This document shows positions 44,201-56,200 of a stretch of 64,000 nucleotides of DNA, one piece after another. The notes below the pieces were generated by a model. The model did not search any database, was not told where the DNA came from, and was given only the letters and a program-made list of their open reading frames with translations. This DNA is from Ornithodoros turicata (Eukaryota > Arthropoda > Arachnida > Ixodida > Argasidae): positions 75,019,807-75,083,806 of the forward strand of contig NC_088204.1 in assembly GCF_037126465.1 (NCBI RefSeq), written 5' to 3'. Position 1 is the stretch's first letter. Each line of letters begins with the position of its first letter. The translations under genes and the position numbers were made by a program.

Positions 44201-47200
44201 CGTGTTAGCGCCGCGAAGCACCTGTGGCCATGGGCGGCGTAAAGACGTGGACACATGGAGAGAGGAATGTAGGGAGGAGACAGGGAGATTCCTAAATTCG
44301 TAGACTCGAACAGGCTTCAGGCTCTGCCCGACAGGCAGAACAGGGCTTGATATCAAGTCACATTGTTAAAGAGAAGGAATGAGAACGGAACGGGGTCGTC
44401 ACCGAGGCACATCGTGTCATGCTATGGGCCTGGCACCATATGTACCCGTGTTCAGCTTAAGAACGGCACGAAAGCCTGTCTCCCTCAACAAAGTTACTCC
44501 GCTGAATAAATTTTACTGCAGCGCCACCAGGTGCCGCTTACAGGGCCCCAATAGTATTGGAGTCGTCGCACTACTTCTCGCGAGATGGAGTGATGCAGCT
44601 AGCTGTTGCAGCCAATAGGAAGAATTAAGCGTAGAAACAGCAGGCATACTGTATTCATGAGAGAACTGATGTTCTGAGGCTGGAACAACGTAGAAGGGAC
44701 AAATAGAAGCAAAGCCCAAATTGAGGCTTTGTTTGTATTTGTCCCTTTGTGGGCTTCGGTAGAAAAAACGGTGGTGGCGGTAATCCCGACATTGTAGACG
44801 GTGAACGGAGAACGTGGAGGAGAATTGAAGCCGAAAGTCAGTATTCAGGAGAAGTTTTCCAATCGTCGCCAAATTAGGTAGCCTGTGGTATCGTTGGAAG
44901 TACGCATCCACCACCCGTTCCTCATTCCACACTTTTCTCTTCCCTGCCCCATGACGATGAGGCTGTCCCAAAACTCACGTGCACATTATATCACACCCTT
45001 CTATGTTGTTCCAGCCTCAGAACATCAGTTCTCTCATGTTCAGCATTTGCCGCTTCCGTCGATCAAGTCGTATGAATGTGTGTGTATGAGTGAGCAAAAA
45101 TGTAAGAGGGAAAGGGAGGATGAGTGAGAGAGAGTGGCTGGTTTGTCCCTTCAGATGACGCACCCCGAAAGTCGCTGGGGAGGCTTAGCTCAATTTGTAG
45201 AGCCCTGGACCGGTAATCCAGAGGATGTGGGTTCGAGTCCTACAGCTGGCTAACCTTCTCAGTGACTTTCATCTTTCATCATACTGTGTTCGCTCTCTCC
45301 ACTGTGTTGCGTGACAGGTGTGGGGTATAAGGCGATCTGACCATCGCATCTGTCTGCGAACCGGCGTAACTCGTGAAGAGCTAAGCGGACGAGGATGGAA
45401 GGAGTTAACCGTGACAACCGGAAAGCCTCAGAGCACGACCAGCAGCTTGCAGGAGCAGCAATCTGATCCAGATTCGGGTTTCTTTTTCGTCGTTGGAAGG
45501 TCACCACAGGTAACAACATTTCAGGGAACTTAAGTATCACACACCATTCATCGGAATATGTAAGTACAAAAATATTGACAGTTCGTCCGTTTGTGTGTTT
45601 CTGCCTCAGAACGTCTACCGACGGCGGGGTGCAGACTAAAACAGCGAGAATGGAAATTGACAATTCAAATTATTCTAATTTCATATTAATCGCCTTCATG
45701 TGGTGTTGGCGTCAAGCACATGCTGGTTTCCGTCCATGCCTGAGCATGTGCATGTCGAAATATTGAACACAGGGGGAAAGCCATTGTATAAAGACACGAA
45801 AACTATCAAATTTTCAAAGGATCTGCACACACGCCACGTATCGAAACAAAAACGATAATACAAGAAGGGGACGGCTGCGTGAGCAAATCAACAGCGCTTC
45901 TCACAGATAAGCAACTTGGCCTTATCATCTCAAAAACCTGGTATGGATAACACTGCCATTGGATAATCGGATGATACATGTTTGTGCCTATGAAGATCTT
46001 TCACATTTATTGTAATAAACCTGGTTGAAAGTGTAGCGTGCCTTCTGTGTCCGTCCTTGTTCCTGTTTCGCTGCATGGAGGGATCATGTACCAACCTGTC
46101 CATCTACACTCTGAGAAAAAAGGGAGTCAAAAACACTCCTTTGTCGGGGCAAAAAGCTGTAACTCCCAGGTGCAAAATTTTAGGCTTCTGAGGAGTTACC
46201 TTAACTCCAGGACAAGAGGGAGTAAGGTTAAAAACCCACAGCGGAGTTCCGTTAACCCCCTGTTGCGGAGTATATTAAGCACCTCTGAGGGAGTTGAGCT
46301 AAACCCTGTCACAGAGTATAATAAACACCCCCCATGGTGTAGGGTTCAACCTGTGACAGAGTATACTGAACACCTCTGACAGAGTTGGGTTAATCCATAT
46401 GCTGGAGTATGATGGACCCCTCCAATGGTGTTGGGTTAACCCTTGTCACAGAGTATATTAAACACCTCTGATGGACTCAGGTTAAACCATGTGATGGAGT
46501 ACACTAAACACCTTCAATGGAGTTAGGCTAACTCCCATGGAAGAGCATACTAAAAGCCTGTGAGGGAGCTTATCAAACACTTGTGGGGGAGTATATGAAA
46601 TGCCAGTGAGGGAGTATAGTAAGCTCTGATGATGGAGTTATGTTAACCCCGATAGTGGAGTCCAACTAACCCCCAATAGACGATATGCATAAATCCCAGG
46701 CGCCAGTGCGATGCAGTGTCTTGGGAGCCTGTTCATTCCCTGGCGCTTCCTTCTCCTTCCTGATGGCATCAGGTTCGGAATGAGGGAGAGAAGGATGGTG
46801 CCAAAGGAACGAACAGGCTCACAAGATGTACCGCATTGCACTGGCATCTGGGATTTATGCATATCGTCTATTACAGGGTGAAAATAAACCTCTAATGACG
46901 ACTAGCTTCCTCAAATTCTTCCAGGACGCACAGCATGACCCTACAGTGCACTCAAAAGCACCACCGCAGTCTTTAATTTTGAAAGAACGTTCCCAAGCAG
47001 CACAAAGGACCGGGGCGAAGCCGGTCCAGCATCGGGAAAGAATCCTACAAAGTCGGGGGCATGCCACCAGCCGATACCGGTCCTTCCTCCAGTTTGCAAC
47101 ACCGGGATGATTAAGGACCGACATCGGCAGCAAGTATTCGGTCCCAGCAGGTCCCCGGCGGATCCACGATAATGCTGGCAGGGGCTCCCCCCATGCATAT

Positions 47201-50200
47201 TTACCCCCCCCATGCATATTTTGGCATTAATATGCTTATTTTTAATAATTACAATAATTTTGAGTGTAAACAGTGTGTGTAGAGCCCAACATTTTATTTT
47301 CGGAGAGGAAATAGACTGACACAACACTTGGAGCACCTCAATAGACTAAACGACGAGTGGTGTACACTAAGCAGTCTGCCTGCATCATCCAATGCATGCC
47401 AATTGTGTCTGAAATGAAAAACAAAAAAAGAGGGGTATACAGAAATATGCAGCATGTCCGCATAACTACTGTCATTGCCAATGTAGCCTGAAAAGAAAAG
47501 GGTGGAAATGGTCTACCGTAATATCCAGCCTGCCTGCGTAACCACTGGCCCTTCAATGGTGTCTCAAAAGGGGGGGGGAACGTACACAGTAAGAGGTGGT
47601 CTCTGAAAGGAAACAAAAAAGGTATGCAGTAGTAGGCAGTCTGCCTAACCACTTGCACTTCGGCAATGGCCCTGGAAGAAATGAACGGCTTGTAGCATTA
47701 ATATTAGACGTAACGGTAAAATTGCTGCATGGTGGGAAATGGTATACAGTAATATGCAGCCTGCCTGCGTAACCACTCGCACGTCAACAGTGTCTCAAAA
47801 GAAAGAAAAAGTATACAGCAAGAGGCGGTCTGCCTGTCCAAGTGGTGGTGCCTCAAAGAAAACGAAGTTATGCAGTAATAGGCAGTCTGCCTATCTGCTC
47901 ACGCTTCAGTACTGCCCAGACACAAAAATGAATGGCATGTAACATTAGACGTAACGAAACAATTGCTGCACTTCAGCACAAAATAGTATGTGCACGGTAC
48001 GTGGAATGAGCTTTATCAAAAATGGTAAAATGCACAGCGTAGGGATTACGAAACTCAAGAGTTACCAAGAGAAAATTTAAATTATGAAAAAATGACAAAG
48101 CCAACGACTGGGAGAAATGCAAGTCCAGGAAAGAGAAAATAGTTCACATCCAGCGCCTTTGGTGCAAATGACTAGCAATTACTACAACGAAAACTGTAAA
48201 AAATGACAGCTGACCGGGACTAGAGCTGACAGTCAATGGTGTGCGCATATTCAGCGTTCCTTCACAAAAACGTCAATAAGCAAAAAAAAAAACATGGTCA
48301 AGGAGAAGCATCCCTATTGAAAAAAAAAGCGACATCAGGTCTGATGTTAACATCACAGCTGCTCTGATGATGTTAACATCAGAGCTGCGCTGGCTGATGC
48401 TCACATCAGAGCTGTCTTGATGCTGATGTTGACATGAGAGCTGCATTGATGCTGGTTATGGCAATCTTGAAAATGCTGCAGTCTTGGTTTACTGAAATGT
48501 TCTGCAAAGAAAGCCCCTCATGCCTGCGGTATATGAGTACCGACAAGAACCCTCACGAAACAGGAGATAGCAGCAACGAATCACTTCACCAGAACAATTC
48601 ACCACTCCGGAGTACGTACCTTTTAACGCATATCCATTTATCATCAACATACCTAAGCGTTGAACTCACGGGGGCACAAAAACTGGTAATGATCGAACGG
48701 TGAACAACAGCGCAAAAGAGCACACCTAGGTCCTCATTTCCGGTCCAACTTGTCCTTCTTCCGAAAAAGCACTTCTAAGCGTTGTCATGGCCAGCAAGAG
48801 TCCCCACTGCATTTGAACACGGTGCTTGAGTTTCTCTTGCTGAAGGCCGCTGCGTCATACACGCTGAACCTGCAAGAAATATCGTTCCAGAAAATACGAT
48901 GGCAGGACACCTATATGTAGAGCAGTGTAGAGACATATGACATACCGTCTGCACAAAGTACACAGTCGACTTCACTTGGCGTTCTATCTCCCTGTCGTTG
49001 CGCAGATCCCTGCAAATAGAGTAAAACGAACAATGAGAATGCATGGCGCAGTCGAACATATTACTTCAGAGTTATATTAATTACACACCTGAAACGGCAA
49101 TAATCCTGAAGGCGAAGAACGATTTGGCTTCACATGCAAGGTAGCGTCTTCACTCTTTGACATGTCAAACGAGACCGACTGGTTTGCTCGCGGTTAGAAG
49201 AAACGCTTCCACTTACAGACAGTTGCAATATCAGACGGGTTGCAAGAACGACAGCACCAGGTGAGAACAACAATACAAAGCCTCTAAAACGCTTTAGACT
49301 TGCTGGAACGCTCGCAATTACGCGAACTACACGCGGCGACGAGAAACGACCGTTACAGCAGCCAAAGCGAAGCCAACAAGAACAGCGCATGCGCGACAGG
49401 CAGCGCGCAGCGCTGGCTGGTGGCATGGAAGACAAGCGACGACGCGCGAGCGAGCGCGGGTGAGCCTGTGTTGAAATGGGCATGGAGCCAACATCTCCGC
49501 GCAATGGCTTGGCGGACGAAATATGACGACGGGTAGAATCGTACTACCTCTTGAGATTGTGGCCGTTCCAGGATCTTTCAGAAATGCTGCTGTTTTCATA
49601 AGAATCCCTGAATGTTGTGTTTGAAGCAAAATTGCAACATGAGATTGGCCAAAGCTAAGGTATTAGTTAGTTATGATTGTGAACAGATCGGCAGTGCAAC
49701 CTGACAGTGAGAGATCAATAGAATCAAAAACAACAAAACACTCACTGTTTTGCCGACCCTTTCTCTAGTGTTCTTTCTTTCTTTCTTTTTTTTTGTTTGT
49801 TATAATGAAGGAAAGCAAGGTTAAATGCTACATTTTTCTTGACTGTGTGCGATGGTGTACATCGCAGGTTCCTCATGTGCCATGAATCTACTTAAAAGCT
49901 GCTGATGGTGGCAGGGATTCACATTTATAACAGTGACCAGAATGCGGCAGGAGTACTTTTGAGGCACTCTGGCCACGTTGACCACAAAACGGCGTTCCAT
50001 ACTCCCTCCGAACCAAACTTTGCAAAACTTGTTGCTCAGAAACATTAAGAACACACACGCCGGCCATTTGCACCCAGCAATGACAACCAAAACAAAGATG
50101 ATGGCGATGGCAGTCGCGGTAGCCCAAATGCAGGGAGCTCCAGCGTAGTCTTTGCGGGTTTCGGTGCAGCGGTTTTCGTCCGATCAGTTCGACTTGCTAA

Positions 50201-53200
50201 AGCTCTCTTCGTTTCGTTTCACGTGAGTTTTTCGATTCGGGAGATTCGGTCGTTTCGTTCGGGCGTGGCCGACTCTTCCCGAGTATCTTGTACTTGCGTG
50301 CTTTGCAGTGAGGCTCCATTAATACTTCTGTTCAGGGTGCTGCGTGTGCATGTTTTCCGTCATACAACACAACACAACACAACACATGAAGTGAACTGCA
50401 GCCCAATGTTTGAAAGAGTTACCTCATACCAGACAGCCAAATTCCTTCCTGAAGGGATGCTTCACTGTCTCGTACAGCTTGGGACAAAAGTTTCTGAAAC
50501 ACGGGTGTTTTGTATTTCACTTCTCTACGCCTCCCCTGCGGCCTAAGGGGAACACTTGTTGAACAGAATCCCCAAGGATTCTGCTCAACAAGCATTTCCC
50601 AAAGGTGGCTGGGAAAAGTCCAATACAGAAAACCCGTGTTTCAGAAACTTTGTCTCGAGCTGTACCATCCGATCACGTGTTACCGAATCTGCATAAACAT
50701 CGGGAGACGAGCGGGAAGAAATACTTAGCCAGTACACCACAGCAGATCGGGACGTTAACGGGGATCCATCGGGAAAGAATCCTGGCCGGGACGCAAACGG
50801 GAATCTATCGGGAAAGAATTCTGACCGGGACACGAACGGGGATCTATCGGGAAATAATTTTATGTAGTTTCCCTCTCCCTCAATTCTTCCCCCTCACATA
50901 GTCGGGAAGCAGTCGGGCTCGTGACGGCGATATCGGCCACCTCGAACCCATCATCCCCGTTACGTTCCCAGCCGAATCCCAGTCCTTTGTGCTGCTTGGG
51001 TTTATTTAGTAGCCTCACCGTGAGGAAAATATCACAAGACAGCAGATACAGGTCTCAAACTCACTCGTATGGTATACATATCAAATGACCTACTTTCCTT
51101 CCACTTGGTTCATGCATGCTACAGATGCACAGAACAGACAAGAGGTCACATTTTGGGAAAATTGTTTGAAGTACGAGACAAACACGAAATGCTGCTATTA
51201 TGTTGAGCCAAGGAATTTTCTTTTCGTCTACTCTCCTTTGCACACTTCCCATTTGAATTTTTTCAATTTGAACCCTGTCCCAGGGAAAGTAATAAGCTTC
51301 ACATTGAACAGCCAGAGCAGAGGTACTTGCAGTAAGTCAAACCTGGTTCGCGCCATTCTCGTCCATTCTCAGGATTGGCGGCAACCCGAATTCTGGGAAC
51401 GGGGACAAAATCTCGTCGGCGTAATATCGAAACCTTTATGTCATATGCAAGACAGCGACACAGTAATCGTGAAACAGGTTGCGCACCTTGCTAAAAGGCA
51501 CTGCACTGAAAATCACGACAGAGCACAGTTTCGGTTTCTTTCTCATAGGCTACCATGTATAATTTTTTATTCGCCAGGGGAACAACAGAGATTAGAGGTA
51601 GGTGTGTGCTCCGTATTTTATTAAGTAAGTTACACGTCGAGGTAACCGAATCTGCTTGCGCACTTGCAAAAATTCTAACCGCTTTTCGCGAAAACGCGTT
51701 GTTAAGGAGCATTGCAGGGGAAGCACGCTTCCAGGCGAAATTGGCCGCCGATCCTGCTCGTTTATTATACTCTCATGACGGAGTACAGAAAGGGTCGAAG
51801 GAGTTACGATAACAGCAAGACGGAGTAACCGCGAGCGTGGGACTTTTCAATGGAGTTATCTTGACCCGGTGGGAGTAAAATAAACTTTTACTCCTGCTTA
51901 ACTCCAGCTTGACTCCCTTTTTTCTCAGAGTGTACTAACGAGTTTAATTACTCAATTTGCGTTTAATTGTCGTTAATTACCTTTAATTAACTCTGGTAAG
52001 CTGCTGTTGCCTTCGGTAATCTTCAATTTTATTTAATCTTTCTCTTAATTACATATACGAGGGGTGTACAATGAACTTACAGGCGAGAAATTAGTTTTAT
52101 TTTCCAACGTAATCTCCAGCAGCACTAATGCACTTGTCCCAGCGTTTCACGAGGGCTTGAATGCCAGCAGCGTAGAAATCCTTACCGGCGCGTAGCCGCC
52201 ATGATCGGACCGCATTCTTGACCTCGTCGTCGCAGCTGATGTTGCGGCGTCCAAGGAACGCCTTCAGTGGCCCGAAGAGATGGAAATCGCTTGGGGAGAG
52301 GTCTGGACTGTAAGGGGGATGTGGCAGCAACTCCCAGCCAACTTCCTGTAAGGTACGTGTCGTGAGATGCGCGGTATGCGGGCGTGCATTGTCCTGTAGG
52401 AGGAGGACTCCTCTGGTGATGTGGCCCGGCCGCTTTTGCTTCAGCGCCTTATGCACATACCTGAGAACCTGGCAGTAATATGCACCAGTGATCGTGGTAC
52501 CACTGGGCAGAAAATCAACATGAACAATTCTGGCCTTGTCCCAGAAAACCGTGGCCATGACCTTACCCGCAGATGGGGTGCTTCGGAACTTCTTGGGAGC
52601 TGGTGAGCCCGGATGCTTTCACTGTTTTGATGCGTGTTTAGACTCAGGAGTGAAATGGTTCACCCACGTTTCATCGCACGTGATGATCCGATCAAGGAAC
52701 GGCTGTCCTTCGGTGTCGAAACGGTACCTTAGCTCTTGGGAGATATCCAGTCTTCTCTGTCGGATAAACACGGAGAACTGCCTCGGGGCACAACGGGCAC
52801 TAACTTTCCAAAACTGGAGGTGTTCATGAACGATAGTGTTCAACGTTCCCACAGAAAGGTCCGTCTTTGCAGTCAGTTCGAGACATGTTATCCGTCAGTC
52901 CTTGAGGATCAGGTGCTCCACAAGTTGGATGTTCTGAGGAACTCTGACACGGAGCTGTTAGCCGCCCCGGCCTGATCGTCCTGCACTGATGTACGGCGGT
53001 CTCGGAACCGTTTGCACCACTCAAACGCTCTGCTGGGGCTAAGTGTATCGTGGCCATACTGAGCCTCAAGCATTCTGTGAATTTCAGATGACTTTACGCC
53101 TTCATTAGCGAGAAACTCCATGGGAATTCGCTGTTCGATGTGCGCGCTCACGTCGTTGTCGGCCTTCTTGTCCAGCACGTGTCTTCTGCTTTGCAGAAAC

Positions 53201-56200
53201 TTTGGACCACCACGTGGTCAACGTGGAGGCCTGTCACGTGTGAAAATGACGAAAAAGAAGTAGAGCGAGCCACTTTGTACACATACGAGACAAAAAGTCC
53301 CGGTTTGACTTGAACACCCCTCGTATATCTTACATTCATTACCTTTAAACTCAACTTTCTTGTTTTATTTGCCTTAAATTACTCTTACCTCTTACTCTTA
53401 ATTACCTTCAACTACTTCAATTTCAAATGATTTACCTCCATTTACATTTACCCTCTTATATCCCTTTTACACGTCCACTTATACCTCTGCCTCGGTGGGG
53501 CTTCACCATCTCATACACAGACACGCACGCACACACACACACACATACACAAACATACATACAGCTTTTTCCATTTTGACACTCCTAATGCTAACGGATT
53601 AGCAACTGTCCCGAGGCTGAAACACATGAACAGGCGAACACAACACAAGGCTAAAGGTGCCCAAGTACATGGACAATTGAAAGATGACATTGGCAGTAGT
53701 CGAACAAGCCAGACAGCGGTAGGATATGAACCACACATCTTTCGATTGCCACATACACGCACGCACGCACGCACGCACGCAAAAAAAAAACAAAAAACAA
53801 AAAACAACACACACTATGAGGCAGCGGCATCTGGAGAACGCGATGGAAAGTAATTGTTCTGATACTGAACACAAGCTTCAACGTGCATAAGATCATGAAC
53901 ATTTAAGGATGGCAGTCGTCGTTATTTTCGTCGTTTATGTGTTTCAGCCTCAGAACAGTTACTTTCCACCGTGTTCATCAGATGCCGCTGCCTCGTAATA
54001 TGTTGTACCCACTGATCTCTATGTATAAAGGCTGGATCCCGCTTGGGAGAGGGGCTCGTGGGGGAGAGGCGTGCCTTCGGGCCGCCATGTTGGGAGGCCC
54101 TAAAGCGAAGTGTGCGCCCATAGAAAACAATGGGAGGCAACAGAGATTGTGAGTATTTATTGCGCTGCTAGCATTGATCGTTGTTTGTCATCACACAATT
54201 TTGTAAGGTAGCAGTATACTGATGTATCCTAACAGTGTTTCACAGGTGTCCTGCCGTTCGATTCGTAATTACGTTATGTTTTGCATTCCGAAACTAGACC
54301 GTCACTGCAGTGCAGCGCTGAGGATTGTACAACAGCACGTTTCCCAGCCAATATTTCAATAAGAGACGACTTGAGGTTAACAACAACCTTGTATATAATA
54401 TCCCGTACTGCGTTCTGGACAAAAATTGTTCCATAAAGAACGGTCCGGGAAAAGATATACTCGCATGGCAGAAAGAGATCGTTCTGTAGAATCACAGCCG
54501 TTGTTTTAGCCGTGTATGCGTTTAGTATGATTTATATCAAGCATCGCCTTAGAAAGAATCTTTTAGTAAACGACAGCGGTGCTTTGCCTCGCAAATATGG
54601 ACACACCGAAGCAGCCCAAATAATTACTTCACGCAATTAGATCACACTCGTTAGGACAGTTAATCGGAAGCTTAATCAACTAAGTTACTTAGAAAGTGGT
54701 AACACCTCCTTGAGACACAGGACTTATCTCTTTTTGAAGTACAGCCCTTCTATGTTTGTTTGCTTCTTCCTTTATTTGTTCTGATTATTTGCAGGCGCGG
54801 TTGTGCCAAACTGAATGTCCTTCTCCAGCACTCACATGCTTTTGTTGAATACAACTGCAGCGTGAGAAACGCTGCTTGGGGACGGGGTCCTGCTATCCAG
54901 TGCTGACTTTGTCATGCTTGTTATGTGGAGCATGTTCCAAAAGATGCAGCTTCACGCATGGTCTTCAAATTGCAACAGGACTATTTGGAGGTTGAAACAG
55001 TTGTGATTTTGTCATTTTGGCCCTCGTGTACCCAGTCTGTGAAACGCAAACAAAAAAGTCTAACACGATATGCTTTTGTAATGAAGATCACTGATGATGA
55101 GTAAAGAGAATATATGAGTTCAGGTTTATTCAATATTTTATATCATTCATTATATTATTCAACATTTTATGTCAAGTTTATACAACATCAAGTTTATTCA
55201 AGTTCAAGATTTATTTCTTGCACTTATGCGTTTCAGGATACAATGAACGTGCAGGGAGGTCACAAAAGACTACATTTATTGTTTTGTGCCCTTGCTACAA
55301 TGGCAATATATATGTTAGGAATGACAATGGTCAGGTACGCTCTCTAAATTTGTAGCACTCAATTTTAGGTTGGAATGAGCAATGAATAGCAACTTCCCCA
55401 CTGATATTTTCTCATATATGCTAAATACTAAATTTAATGTGATCGAATATGTGATAATATAATAATAATATATAAGAATATAATATGTGATAAATGAATG
55501 TGATCAACAGTAGATGTAAACAACATGAGTAGCCAGAGAAGTGCATTCTCAATAAATAATTGTCTTCTTATAGCGTATGTGTGCATGCCTATTAACTGAA
55601 ACAATTATCACAGTTCCCTGACAAGTTTTAATTTCTGAGAGTGTACTGTAGAAGCTGCTTAGATCTACAACAGTTCATACAAGGTATTATATACTGTGAA
55701 TGCCTTTAAAAATCCCATGTGACACATATCCCTTTACTTTCTGGAGGTGCTGCGGTAGTCAAAGTTTGCGGGCATTACGCAGGTTCTGCACCCATTTCTT
55801 GAGTATGTTGAGGCAGCTGTGAAGTAACCTGCATTGATGATGATTATTCCAACTTTTATGGTGCATCGACAACAAAGGAAATAATACATCAGAACATTGG
55901 TTTAGGTGCAACCAGTTAAAAATGAATATGTTGTTTAATAAATGCATTGGACAAATGTTAAAACATCAGTTTAAAACATGGTTTACAATCCCTGTATCTT
56001 CTAATAACTAAAAAGATTAAAAACTATTCTAAAAAGAATATGGGGAACTCTTCTAAAAAGAATTATAATCTCTAATTATTATATTGCTGGGTGAACGAGC
56101 CTAAAGTGTAAGGTGTGTTTCTGATGTGAACATGTAAGAAAATATGCAAAACTGAGAGAGGCTAACCACAGTGCGTGCACTGAGGTTGTTCCTTCCTGTA

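Larger units (their letters stand above)
46992..51000. mobile_element. Nested 4 kb element with CCCAAGCAGCAC ends
   Basis: Perfect 19-bp inverted repeats CCCAAGCAGCACAAAGGAC at 46992-47010 and complement at 50982-51000. It has subterminal CGGGAAAGAAT motifs at both ends and tandem arrays internally. The only possible gene is the three-exon minus-strand frame at 48775-49163. The superfamily is not recognised. Confidence 0.65.
46105..51934. mobile_element. Large element bounded by TACACTCTGAGAAAAAAGGG inverted repeats
   Basis: The left end TACACTCTGAGAAAAAAGGG and its exact complement at the right end form 26-bp inverted repeats. Inside each end are arrays of GGAGT-rich units (46130-46680 and 51760-51905). 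No target duplication was visible. A second inverted-repeat element (46992-51000) and other repeats are nested inside. No transposase recognised; it may be a non-autonomous element or two ends brought together. Confidence 0.6.

Noticed and set aside
49130..49504. 124-codon minus-strand Arg/Ser-rich frame
   Set aside because: Explained by a CpG-rich segment. The spliced frame starting at 49163 uses a different phase and has better structural support, though still weak.
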